Assembly (NCBI GenBank): GCA_028696165.1
Contig: JAQVHQ010000026.1
Location: forward strand, 1 to 45,735
Direction of reading: 5' to 3'
Source: Lachnospiraceae bacterium
Lineage (GTDB): Bacteria > Bacillota > Clostridia > Lachnospirales > Lachnospiraceae
DNA: 45,735 nucleotides
Under the pieces are notes generated by a model, which ran no database searches, was not told the DNA's origin, and saw nothing but the letters and a program-made list of their open reading frames with translations. The position numbers and the translations under genes were made by a program. Positions 17,384-25,296 of this stretch are shown piece after piece (position 1 is the first letter of the stretch; each line of letters opens with the position of its first letter).

Positions 17384-18703
17384 TTTTTGCTGGTATCGAT
17401 AATAACTAAATCCATGTACGAAAACAACACAAACCCAACCAATTCCGCATGCCACGGCGACAGCAGAAAGCCCTAGTTTGTCTATCATAAGATAGGAAAG
17501 GACAACACGGATAGTAATCTGAATTGTAGTTGCGATAAAAGGAATATCTATTTTCCCAACACCACGGAAAAATCCAACGAAGGCATTGCCAATATAGCAA
17601 AGTATATAAAAAATAGAAATTACCCTCAGATAGGAAATGCCTGGCTGCAGGATGTCCATATCATCTGCTCCCACCAGAAATCGCATACAAAGGGGTGATA
17701 ATAAGAACATAACTACAGACAGAACTGTTCCGCATATAATCTCAAGCACGAGCCCATGGCGCAGACCATCCCGAACTCTTTTTTTATTACCCGAGCCCCA
17801 GTTTTGTGCGATTAAAATAGAGATAGATTGAGAACCGCTGTCACTGAAAGCATTTACGATGCCTTCTATACGCATAGTCGCAGTATAAGATGCGATAACA
17901 GAGGTTCCCAGAGTGTTGACTGTGCCCTGTACCAGCATCTTTCCGATATAAAGACTGGATTGGTGAAGTGCTGATACCATTCCATACCCAAGCGTCTGTT
18001 TCAAAAGAGAAATCTGCAAAGAAAAATCTTCTTTATGACATAGTAATAAGGGGTATTTCCTGTACAGATAGATATAGCAGCAAAGGGAAGAAAAAAGCTG
18101 AGCGATTACTGTGGCATATGCTGCACCTGCAATCTGCATATGCAGATATGCGATGAAGACGATATCTAAAGACGTATTCAGGACAATCGAAATAAAAAGA
18201 AAAAGAAGTGAAGCAGTCGTATCGCCTACGGCACGAAGGACATTAGAAAATAAATTATAAAGATAAGCAGCGAAGAGGCCTCCTAGTATAATAGTGAGAT
18301 AGGAGATGGCATATTGGCGTACTTCGTCAGGTGTTTGCATGATTTTAAGCAGCGATTTTAGAAATAGCAGGGAAAAGAAGCTCAGTAATAGAGTAATACT
18401 CAGTCCCATCCATAAGGAAAGAGCAAATTCCTGACGAAATTTTTTCTCGTTTTTCATACCGTAATATTGTGCAAAAAGCATAGATATCCCCACACAAAAA
18501 CCATTAAGAACGAAAATAAACATATTCATGACAGTACCGGATAAACCGATAGCTGCAAAAGCTGATACACCAAGGTATCTTCCGATGATAAAAGCATCAA
18601 TAGTATTATAGAATTGCTGTAATATATTTCCAACAAGCAGAGGCAGAGCCAGAATCATAAGTTCTTTTTTTATATTTCCATTTAGTAGTGCAACTTGCTT
18701 CAT
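17369..18703 (-). CDS. MATE-family multidrug efflux protein
   Basis: The 444-residue protein has the twelve-helix MATE architecture. The N-terminus ILALPLLVGNILQQFYNTIDAFIIGRYLG is diagnostic, and the second half repeats the fold (SQSISILIAQNWGSG). MATE proteins exchange drugs or metabolites for Na+ or H+. It is transcribed away from the LysR gene, which is a classical regulator-target arrangement, and overlaps the EamA gene tail to tail. The physiological substrate cannot be told. Confidence 0.92.
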   Translation of the reverse strand: MKQVALLNGNIKKELMILALPLLVGNILQQFYNTIDAFIIGRYLGVSAFAAIGLSGTVMNMFIFVLNGFCVGISMLFAQYYGMKNEKKFRQEFALSLWMGLSITLLLSFFSLLFLKSLLKIMQTPDEVRQYAISYLTIILGGLFAAYLYNLFSNVLRAVGDTTASLLFLFISIVLNTSLDIVFIAYLHMQIAGAAYATVIAQLFSSLCCYIYLYRKYPLLLCHKEDFSLQISLLKQTLGYGMVSALHQSSLYIGKMLVQGTVNTLGTSVIASYTATMRIEGIVNAFSDSGSQSISILIAQNWGSGNKKRVRDGLRHGLVLEIICGTVLSVVMFLLSPLCMRFLVGADDMDILQPGISYLRVISIFYILCYIGNAFVGFFRGVGKIDIPFIATTIQITIRVVLSYLMIDKLGLSAVAVACGIGWVCVVFVHGFSYYRYQQKSKLT

Positions 18704-18724
18704 CTATGTATCCTCTTTCTATAT

Positions 18725-18742
18725 CGCAGGTAATCTCCTGCG
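18725..18742. promoter_or_regulatory. Perfect inverted repeat in the MATE leader
   Basis: CGCAGG (18725-18730) and CCTGCG (18737-18742) flank six bases, about 20 nt upstream of the MATE ATG. It could be an operator or an RNA hairpin near the ribosome binding site. Confidence 0.4.
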
Positions 18743-18781
18743 TTTCCAACTGATTATACAAGAAAAATGCATGAAAAGATA

Positions 18782-18809
18782 ATGCATATATATGATATAA
18801 TATATGCAT
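18782..18809. promoter_or_regulatory. Inverted repeat between the MATE and LysR genes, with TATAAT
   Basis: ATGCATATAT (18782-18791) and its exact reverse complement ATATATGCAT (18800-18809) are separated by 8 bp, and a TATAAT (18796-18801) lies inside. Its placement 30 nt upstream of the LysR ATG in a divergent region fits an autoregulatory LysR site that also controls the MATE gene. Confidence 0.5.
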
Positions 18810-18839
18810 AGTTATTTATATTATCCAAGGAGGAAACTC

Positions 18840-19733
18840 ATGACTTCATTAGAAATAGAAGCTTTTTTATCTATTGTGAGATGTGGAAGCATTTCATCAT
18901 CAGCCAAGGAACTGTTCATAACACAGCCAGCGCTGAGCCGAAGATTAAAAGCATTGGAAAGTGAACTGGGATATGCGCTGCTGATACGGCAAAGAGGTAT
19001 GCACGAGATTCAACTGACAGAGGAAGGAAAGGCCTTTTTCCCAATAGCAGAAAAATGGATGTGTCTTTGGGACGATACCAATGCAATCCGCAATTTGAAT
19101 CAGAGACCGCTCTTAAAAATGGCATCAATAGGAAGTGTGAGTACTTATGTATTGCCGGAGGTATTTCATTCTTTCTTGAAAGAAAAAAGGTACAATCTGG
19201 AATTTCATCTATATCATTCACAGGAAGCATATGAATATGTGGAAAGTGGTATGGTAGATCTTGCATTTATTTCAAATCCCATGTATTCCAGAACAGTTCA
19301 GACGATTCCGTTGTTCTCTGAACCATTTGTACTGGCATGTAATTATAAGCTGGATACAAAAAAGGAGTACGCTAGCTCGAAAAATCTGCCCCCGGAAAAT
19401 GAAGTGCGCCTGCCCTGGAATCAGGAATATGATTCCTGGCATAGTCAGAGATTTGATGAAAGTGTTTATCCCAATGTGTTTCTGGATCAGATGTCATTGA
19501 TGGAAGAATTTTTGACAGATGAAAACTGGGCAATCGTTCCCTGGTCTGTGGGAGAAAAGTTGAAGGAAAAGGGTGTACGTATCTATAATCTGGCAGATGG
19601 TCCCACGGATAGAGTTATCTATTATTTGGTGAAAAACGATGAAAAGAAGGTAATGGTTGATTGCGTGCTGCAGCTTTTGCGCACATATATAGAATCAAAA
19701 AAAGAAATGAAAATACTATCCACTGGAATATAG
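18840..19733 (+). CDS. LysR-family transcriptional regulator
   Basis: The start chosen is ATG 18840, preceded by AAGGAGG, giving 297 residues. The N-terminal helix-turn-helix (LEIEAFLSIVRCGSISSSAKELFITQPALSRRLKALE, described here by its ends at residues 4 and 40) is typical of the family. The C-terminal effector domain (about 90-290) would bind a small inducer. An effector-sensing regulator divergent from a MATE exporter probably controls that exporter and itself. The inducer is unknown. Confidence 0.92.
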   Translation: MTSLEIEAFLSIVRCGSISSSAKELFITQPALSRRLKALESELGYALLIRQRGMHEIQLTEEGKAFFPIAEKWMCLWDDTNAIRNLNQRPLLKMASIGSVSTYVLPEVFHSFLKEKRYNLEFHLYHSQEAYEYVESGMVDLAFISNPMYSRTVQTIPLFSEPFVLACNYKLDTKKEYASSKNLPPENEVRLPWNQEYDSWHSQRFDESVYPNVFLDQMSLMEEFLTDENWAIVPWSVGEKLKEKGVRIYNLADGPTDRVIYYLVKNDEKKVMVDCVLQLLRTYIESKKEMKILSTGI

Positions 19734-19842
19734 TAATTCCATTTAAATTGTATTATACTTATTTATATAACTTCAAAAGCCAGAATAATTTTCTGACACA
19801 GTATGGATAATGTAAGTCAGCATACAGAAATGGAGAAAATAA

Positions 19843-19932
19843 GTGAAGGAATATTTATCGAAATCAATAGTGCCGAATAAGCTTTTTGAGACATTGGCAA
19901 AACTGATACGAAAGCAGGGCCAAAGTATATGA
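19843..19932 (+). pseudogene. 29-codon frame, possible receiver-domain relic and coupling ORF
   Basis: A GTG at 19843 with GGAG 7 nt upstream opens a 29-residue frame. Its sequence KEYLSKSIVPNKLFETLAKLI resembles the C-terminal end of response-regulator receiver domains (xEYLSKPIxPxxLFxTL). A stop codon lies directly before the GTG, so the rest of the domain is gone. Its TGA overlaps the ATG of the hybrid kinase as ATGA, and that kinase start has only a weak ribosome binding site. The frame may therefore be a gene relic now used for translational coupling. The resemblance is from memory and short. Confidence 0.45.
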
Positions 19933-22712
19933 AAGAAGAGTATCAAAAAAGACTGGGTGGAATTATAATTGCAATGGTATTGACCGTATGTACGCTGACA
20001 CTATCGGTAAAGCCGGTTATGGCAGAGGAAGTTCAGAATAAAATAGTGCGGGTCGCTTGTGGTATGAATGATGCACTGTATCTGGACGATGCCGGAGATA
20101 TAGCAGGTATCTGCCTGCCCTATCTGCAGCAGTTAGCATGGAATAACAGCTGGACATTAGAATATGTAGAAGGCTCCTATAATGAAAGTCTGCAGAATCT
20201 GTATGATGGTAAAGTAGATTTGATGTTTCCGGTAGGAGAGGATGAAAACAGCGAAGGAAAATTAGCTTTTTCTGAATATATCGGTGGCTATCAGCAGATT
20301 GGCCTCTTTGCCAGAGATGATGCAGATATATATTATGAGGACTATACAGGGTTTAATAACAAAAAGGTAGGCTTGTCTATAGGGGGTAACAGCACGATTT
20401 TAGATGAGTATGCAAAAGAGCATGAATTTTCTTATGAGGCGGTTTCGCTGAATTCTACTCAGGATAAGATTGATGCCTTGATGGATGGTCAAGTAGATTT
20501 GATTGCATTTAGTACATTGAATACGGTTCCGGGCGGGAAACTTGTGGCAGTATTAGATCAAGTGCCATTTCACTTTTGCACTACGGTTGATAATCAGGAA
20601 TTATTGCAGGAAATAAACACTGGAATGAGCATTTCCATGGTAAATACCCCTGATGTAGTATCCGATATGTACCAGAAAGTACTGAAAGGCTATAATACCG
20701 TATCTTTTACAAAAGAAGAAAATGAGAAGATCAAAAGCTCAGAGAAAATAGTTTTTGGAGTCTATGGGGATCGTCTCCCTATGTCTGGAATTGATTCCAA
20801 TGGGAATTGTGTGGGCATCTATGTTGATATCTTGAAGGAAATAGCTTCTGTGTCAGGACTTAACATCGAGATAAAACCCATAGAGGATAGTAATAAATTA
20901 TACAGCTACATGGATGATGGGACGGTTGACTTTGTAATTGGCATAAAAGACCTGCGATATTCCTCTGAAAATGCTGATAATTATCTCATGTCAAATAGTA
21001 TCACAGATTATACAACAGTCGCAGTAACGATGCCAAAGTTCCAGTTTACTTCGGATACCAGTGCAGTGGTTGCTTTGACCCGTGATAGAACCTATCTGGA
21101 AAATTATATTCACAGTAATTTTCCGGCAGCAGATATCGAGTATTATAATAATAGAAAAGATTGCCTGAGTGCAGTCGAGAAGGGTAAGGCAGATGTAACC
21201 TTCCTAAATAGCTGGGAATATAATTACGAATCAAAGAATGCAAGATTTCAGGATATGCTGGAATGGGAAAATATCCGAATCCTGTCAGGGATTGCTCTGG
21301 GTGCTACCCAGCAGTCTGATTTGGAGATTATGTCCATATTCGAAAAATCAATCAGTCAGATATCACCGGACAGGATGTCAGATATGATTGCTTCTAACTT
21401 GAATATATCCTATGAAACATATAATTTCGAGGATCGCTTCTATGAAGTGAAGGATGAATTGCTGGTAGGAGTCATCATTTTATCAGCGATAATTATCGGT
21501 TTATCCATATACTTGAGAACCAAGAGAAAGTATATTAATGATCTTGTCATAGCCAATAAGACAAAGACAGATTTCCTGTCAAGGATGAGTCACGAACTGC
21601 GTACTCCTCTGAACGCAATTGATGGATATGCAGCACTTACGATTCAGAATGCAGAAGAAGGGGAAACCAGGAAAGAAGTGCTGATGGACAATATGAATTC
21701 CATACATCAGGCTTCCGAGTATCTGCTGGGAATTATTAAAGATATTCTGGATGTACAAAGGATGGAAACCGGGAAAATTACTTTGGAAAAATCGGAAATA
21801 AATGCCGCAGAGTATATGCATATCATTGTGAAGATGATCCAGCCCATGGCAGATGAGAAACACATTAGATTTACCTATAAGATGGTAAATGGTGCAAAAG
21901 ACAATTACCAGCTGGACGGAATGCGCCTGCAGCAGATACTATTTAATATTCTGTATAATGCAGTGAAATTCACTCCGGAAGGCGGGAAAGTTACCATGAC
22001 TTCGGAAGTGATTGCAAAAGAAGGCAATCTGGCAACATTGAAATTTACAGTTGCAGATACCGGTATTGGCATGAGCAAAGAATTTATGGAGAATCAGCTA
22101 TTCCAAAAATTTGCTCAGGAGGATAAGAATATTACTTCTCCATATGAAGGGTGTGGAAATGGACTGGCAATCTGTAAAGAATTGGTTGACCTTATGGGCG
22201 GAGAGATTCAATGTGTCAGTGAACAGGGGAAAGGAACTACTTTTACAGTTACTTTAACAACAGAATATAATCGTCAGGAACGCAAGAAGCGAGAGCTAAA
22301 GACCAGGCCTTCCTATGATTTGTCAGGAATACGTGTGCTCATATGTGAGGATAATCCCATGAATCAGGATATCACAAGAAGAATGTTAGAGCGTATGAAG
22401 TGTAAGGTAGACATGGCAGATAATGGAAGAATAGGTGTGGATAGTTTTGCGAAAAGTGAGATTGGCTATTATCATATAATACTGATGGATATTCGAATGC
22501 CTGAAATGGATGGCCTTGAGGCAACCCGAACAATCCGCACCCTGGACAGAGCGGATGCAGGCAGTATCCCTATTCTGGCAGTGAGTGCCAATGCTTTTGA
22601 AGAGGATGTGAAACTTTCGCTGGAAGCAGGCATGAATGAACACCTTGCAAAACCTGTGGATGGGCGAATATTATATGAGAAAATACAACATTACTGCATG
22701 AAAAAACTTTAA
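19929..22712 (+). CDS. BvgS-like hybrid sensor histidine kinase with two periplasmic-binding domains
   Basis: The 927-residue protein has a signal peptide (about residues 1-33, ending PVMAEE), two SBP_bac_3-type solute-binding domains (about 38-250 and 268-495), and a membrane helix at about 513-532. A HisKA domain with the phosphorylated His at about 555 (MSHELRTPLNAI), an ATPase domain (DTGIGMS, GNGLAICKEL), and a C-terminal receiver with Asp at about 854 (ILMDIRMPEMDG) and LAKPVDGR follow. There is no PAS or Hpt domain. It should sense an extracellular solute such as an amino acid. No separate response regulator with a DNA-binding domain lies beside it. Confidence 0.92.
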   Translation: MKEEYQKRLGGIIIAMVLTVCTLTLSVKPVMAEEVQNKIVRVACGMNDALYLDDAGDIAGICLPYLQQLAWNNSWTLEYVEGSYNESLQNLYDGKVDLMFPVGEDENSEGKLAFSEYIGGYQQIGLFARDDADIYYEDYTGFNNKKVGLSIGGNSTILDEYAKEHEFSYEAVSLNSTQDKIDALMDGQVDLIAFSTLNTVPGGKLVAVLDQVPFHFCTTVDNQELLQEINTGMSISMVNTPDVVSDMYQKVLKGYNTVSFTKEENEKIKSSEKIVFGVYGDRLPMSGIDSNGNCVGIYVDILKEIASVSGLNIEIKPIEDSNKLYSYMDDGTVDFVIGIKDLRYSSENADNYLMSNSITDYTTVAVTMPKFQFTSDTSAVVALTRDRTYLENYIHSNFPAADIEYYNNRKDCLSAVEKGKADVTFLNSWEYNYESKNARFQDMLEWENIRILSGIALGATQQSDLEIMSIFEKSISQISPDRMSDMIASNLNISYETYNFEDRFYEVKDELLVGVIILSAIIIGLSIYLRTKRKYINDLVIANKTKTDFLSRMSHELRTPLNAIDGYAALTIQNAEEGETRKEVLMDNMNSIHQASEYLLGIIKDILDVQRMETGKITLEKSEINAAEYMHIIVKMIQPMADEKHIRFTYKMVNGAKDNYQLDGMRLQQILFNILYNAVKFTPEGGKVTMTSEVIAKEGNLATLKFTVADTGIGMSKEFMENQLFQKFAQEDKNITSPYEGCGNGLAICKELVDLMGGEIQCVSEQGKGTTFTVTLTTEYNRQERKKRELKTRPSYDLSGIRVLICEDNPMNQDITRRMLERMKCKVDMADNGRIGVDSFAKSEIGYYHIILMDIRMPEMDGLEATRTIRTLDRADAGSIPILAVSANAFEEDVKLSLEAGMNEHLAKPVDGRILYEKIQHYCMKKL

Positions 22713-22734
22713 GAAAAAAACGGAGGAAGCACTT

Positions 22735-22971
22735 ATGAATTCTAAAATTGGGGAACCTAAATATTCTTATGAGGATAAAGTGGATTTTTCTTTTCCTTTT
22801 AAGAATGAAACAATCGAACTTTCGGGAGTTATCCGTGTAGTAGATCCTAATGGAACCATGGAACAACAGGAAGAGCCATCATATGATCTTGAAGCATTTT
22901 ATCAGGGAGCAATCTGCCTGTTTAAACATGTGAGAGAATCAGAAATTCATGGATTGTCACCGGAATGTTAA
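22735..22971 (+). CDS. Small acidic protein of unknown function
   Basis: The 78-residue product starts 22 nt after the kinase stop behind CGGAGGA, so it is probably co-transcribed and real. It has no signal peptide or membrane helix. The segment KVDFSFPFKNETIELSGVI predicts beta strands, and the C-terminal half contains FYQGAICLFKHV. The protein was not assigned to a family. Its position after the sensor kinase and before a terminator hints at a role linked to that system, but this is only context. Confidence 0.65.
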   Translation: MNSKIGEPKYSYEDKVDFSFPFKNETIELSGVIRVVDPNGTMEQQEEPSYDLEAFYQGAICLFKHVRESEIHGLSPEC

Positions 22972-23010
22972 ATATAGAATGAAAAATAGTAAATTAACAG
23001 TATCAGGCGA

Positions 23011-23034
23011 AGCGGATTGAAAATATCCGCTTTT
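23011..23034 (+). terminator. Terminator after the small unknown gene
   Basis: AGCGGAT (23011-23017) pairs with ATCCGCT (23025-23031) around seven bases, and TTT follows. It separates the accessory stretch from holA. Confidence 0.65.
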
Positions 23035-23057
23035 ACTTTGTGGAAAAGGAGTAGTAC

Positions 23058-24041
23058 ATGAAAAGTTTAATAGAAGATATAAAGACTGGAAATTACAAAA
23101 ATGTATATTTATTATATGGCGAAGAAGAATATCTAAAGCAGTTCTACCGTGATAAACTGTGCAAAGCTCTGATTCCCGAGGATGATTCCATGAATATATC
23201 CAGATTTTCCGGAAAAGGAACTTCCGAGGCAGAGATTATTGATTTGGGACAGACGATGCCCTTTTTCGCAGACAAAAGAGTAGTACTGGTTGAAGACAGT
23301 GGATACTTCAAAAGTGCCAGCCCGCAAATAGCAGACTATGTCACAGATCTTCCTGAATATCTGGTTCTTTTGTTTGTAGAGAGTGAAGTAGATAAAAGAA
23401 ATAAATTATATAAAAATGTCACAAAAACCGGCAGAGCAGTAGAATTCAAAAAACAGGACGAAAAAACCCTTGCCAAATGGGTGGCAGGAATATTTGCAAA
23501 AGATGGAAAAAAGATCACTCAGAAAGACATGGAATTTTTTCTGATGCAAACCGGGACCGATATGAGCAACATCTTAAACGAAGCCCAGAAATTGATGGAT
23601 TATACCATGGGTCGAGAGATAATCACTCATGAAGATATAGAAGAAGTCACTTCAGGACAGGTCACAAACCAGATATTTGACATGATAAGAGCTGTGTCCG
23701 AAAAACAGCAGAAAAAAGCATTGGATTTATACTATGATTTACTGGCACTTAAAGAACCCCCAATGCGGATTCTGTTCCTATTGGCCAGACAATACCAGCA
23801 GATGCTTCTGGCCAAAACTCTGTTAGGTCAAGGCTACGATCAACAGCAGATAGCAAAAAAAATGGGAATGCAAAGCTTCATAGTGCGTAATTATTGCAAT
23901 TACAGCCGAAAATATTCCATAGAAGAACTGAGACAGGCAGTAGAAGATTTTGTGGACGCAGAAGAGCAGGTAAAAACAGGACGCCTGACAGACAGGTTGA
24001 GTGTGGAGCTGCTTATTGTTAAGTATAGTCAGATGGGGTGA
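23058..24041 (+). CDS. holA: DNA polymerase III delta subunit
   Basis: The 327-residue protein opens the beta sliding clamp as part of the clamp loader. The N-terminus NVYLLYGEEEYLKQFYRDKL and central SNILNEAQKLMDY are typical of HolA, as is the length. AAAGGAG precedes the ATG. In Firmicutes the gene commonly lies between comEC and rpsT, as here once the accessory genes are ignored. The stop codon is followed within a few bases by the first fold-back element. Confidence 0.94.
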   Translation: MKSLIEDIKTGNYKNVYLLYGEEEYLKQFYRDKLCKALIPEDDSMNISRFSGKGTSEAEIIDLGQTMPFFADKRVVLVEDSGYFKSASPQIADYVTDLPEYLVLLFVESEVDKRNKLYKNVTKTGRAVEFKKQDEKTLAKWVAGIFAKDGKKITQKDMEFFLMQTGTDMSNILNEAQKLMDYTMGREIITHEDIEEVTSGQVTNQIFDMIRAVSEKQQKKALDLYYDLLALKEPPMRILFLLARQYQQMLLAKTLLGQGYDQQQIAKKMGMQSFIVRNYCNYSRKYSIEELRQAVEDFVDAEEQVKTGRLTDRLSVELLIVKYSQMG

Positions 24042-24061
24042 CTGTGATTGGTAAGGGGGAC

Positions 24062-24245
24062 GCAGCGATGCCAGAGGTGCAGGGAGTGTGAAACGTGAGC
24101 AACGCTTCGATGAACTATCTGTTAACTACGACTAAGATGCTCGGGATGAGACCCTCGCACCTAAGTCTCCGTAAACAGAGGATTTCATCTCAGCTAAAGG
24201 CGCTCACCAATTGTTTCACCCTCTCTGCACCTCTGGCACCGCTGC
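24062..24245 (+). ncRNA. Candidate structured RNA (or folded ssDNA) element, copy A
   Basis: This is a fold-back of 184 nt. The outer stem pairs 24062-24094 with 24213-24245 (33 positions, 30 Watson-Crick and one G-U). Stem P2 is GTGAGC (24095-24100) with GCTCAC (24202-24207). After the linker AACGCTTC, stem P3 is GATGA (24109-24113) with TCATC (24185-24189). The 71-nt core (24114-24184) carries TCTGTT/AACAGA (24118-24123 with 24174-24179) and an apical TGC..GGG / CCC..GCA hairpin. The core is 68/71 identical to copy B, while P2, P3 and the outer stem differ but still pair. No ORF of note is present. The family is not recognised. Confidence 0.65.
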
Positions 24246-24350
24246 TGGCTTTCGAAGACAGTCAGGTGACTTCCGTAAGGTTACTCAACAATAAGGACAG
24301 ATGGGGAGAGTGAAAAGATAAAGGCAAGTACTTCCGGTATCGACCACATA

Positions 24351-24382
24351 ATCGGCGGCGCCAGCCCCCGCCGATTTCTTCT
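24351..24382 (+). terminator. Terminator-like hairpin between the two fold-back elements
   Basis: ATCGGCGG (24351-24358) pairs with CCGCCGAT (24368-24375) around nine bases, followed by TTTCTTCT. It would end plus-strand transcripts from holA or copy A. The opposite strand has a poorer T-run. The remaining bases between the copies (24246-24350 and 24383-24427) hold no recognised gene. Confidence 0.6.
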
Positions 24383-24427
24383 GGACAGTATTTTACACCA
24401 TGAATCAAGTTACCCAGCCAGTAAACA

Positions 24428-24613
24428 GCAGGAGGGCAGACAGAGGGAAGGGGAATCGAACAATCAGTGGGGCGTTCTTAGCGTAGGCGAAATCCTCTGT
24501 TTACGGAGACTTAGGTGCGAGGGCCTCACCCCGAGCATCTTAGTCGCAGTTAACAGATAGTTCGCCGAAGCGTTGCCCCCGTTCGAGCCCCTTCCCTCTG
24601 TCTGCCCTCCTGC
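24428..24613 (-). ncRNA. Candidate structured RNA (or folded ssDNA) element, copy B, inverted
   Basis: This is the mirror copy of the element, read on the minus strand. The outer stem pairs 24581-24613 with 24428-24461 (about 32 pairs, one small internal loop near the inner end). P2 is GGGGC with GCCCC (24575-24579 with 24469-24473) and P3 is GGCGA with TCGCC (24562-24566 with 24486-24490). The core is 24491-24561. The 5' linker AACGCTTC is identical to copy A, and GCTAA is kept in the 3' linker. The 22 nt leading into the element (24610-24631) match copy A at 17 positions. The two copies converge, 3' end to 3' end. Confidence 0.65.
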
Positions 24614-24670
24614 GTCCGTCTCTCCAATCCCCATTTCCAAAAAAAACCAAGAAAAATCAAGAAAAAATCA

Positions 24671-24699
24671 TTGACAACCTTCGCAATTTATTATATGAT
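24671..24699 (+). promoter_or_regulatory. Strong rpsT promoter
   Basis: A perfect TTGACA (24671-24676), a 17-bp spacer and TATGAT (24694-24699) lie just after copy B. The transcript leader of about 100 nt contains a hairpin CATATTTA/TAAATATG (24717-24724 with 24740-24747). S20 is autoregulated in some bacteria, so this could matter for control. Confidence 0.8.
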
Positions 24700-24810
24700 A
24701 ATCAAGTGTGTAATTCATATTTATTCGCCCGTGTCTGAGTAAATATGTTACGATACTTATAAAACAAATTAAAATTAGAGAATAAACAGTATTCATGGGA
24801 GGTAATCAAA

Positions 24811-25074
24811 TTGGCAAACATTAAATCTGCTAAGAAAAGAGTATTAGTTAACAGAACTAAAGCTGCTAGAAACAAATCTGTAAGATCTGCAGTTAAAACA
24901 AGTATAAAGAAAGTAGAGGCTGCTGTTGAAGCAAAAGATACAGCCGCTGCTGCTACAGCATTAACAGAAGCTACTGCTACAATCAGCAAAGCTGCTTCTA
25001 AAGGTGTATATCACAAGAACAATGCTGCTAGAAAAGTATCTCGTTTAGCAAAAATCGTTAACGAAATGGCTTAA
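24811..25074 (+). CDS. rpsT: 30S ribosomal protein S20
   Basis: This is an 87-residue, Lys/Ala-rich helical protein that binds 16S rRNA early in small-subunit assembly. MANIKSAKKRVLVNRTKAARNK is cut here for length; the segment at residues 2-12 and the C-terminal NNAARKVSRLAKIVN are the family signature. It uses a TTG start 8 nt after GGGAGG. TTG starts are known for rpsT in other bacteria and can help autoregulation. Confidence 0.97.
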   Translation: MANIKSAKKRVLVNRTKAARNKSVRSAVKTSIKKVEAAVEAKDTAAAATALTEATATISKAASKGVYHKNNAARKVSRLAKIVNEMA

Positions 25075-25101
25075 TCAACTTTATATTATAGAATTTACAA
25101 A

Positions 25102-25135
25102 GGACAGCTATCCCGTCAGTAGCTGTTCTTTTTTT
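25102..25135 (+). terminator. rpsT terminator
   Basis: GGACAGCTA (25102-25110) pairs with TAGCTGTTC (25120-25128, one G-U pair) and is followed by seven T. Confidence 0.9.
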
Positions 25136-25296
25136 GCGTTGCTATGCTTGCGTAAAGATACAGAGAACCAATTTTAAGCGTGTATATTTTTCGGGATTGT
25201 GTAAACCCTAAATAAAAGAAGTCAAATCCAACAGAGTGATAAGTCTTATGATTTCTCAAATGTATATGAATGAAAATGTGTCGGAGGTAGAAGCAA

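Noticed and set aside
24095-24313. 72-codon frame inside fold-back copy A as a small protein
   Set aside because: The frame is not kept in copy B, while the base-pairing is, so the selection seen acts on structure and not on a protein.
24062-24613. Integron attC sites, retron RNA or insertion-sequence ends as explanation of the fold-back pair
   Set aside because: No integrase, reverse transcriptase or transposase gene is nearby, and the characteristic attC core sites or retron layout were not found. An unknown mobile element is still possible.
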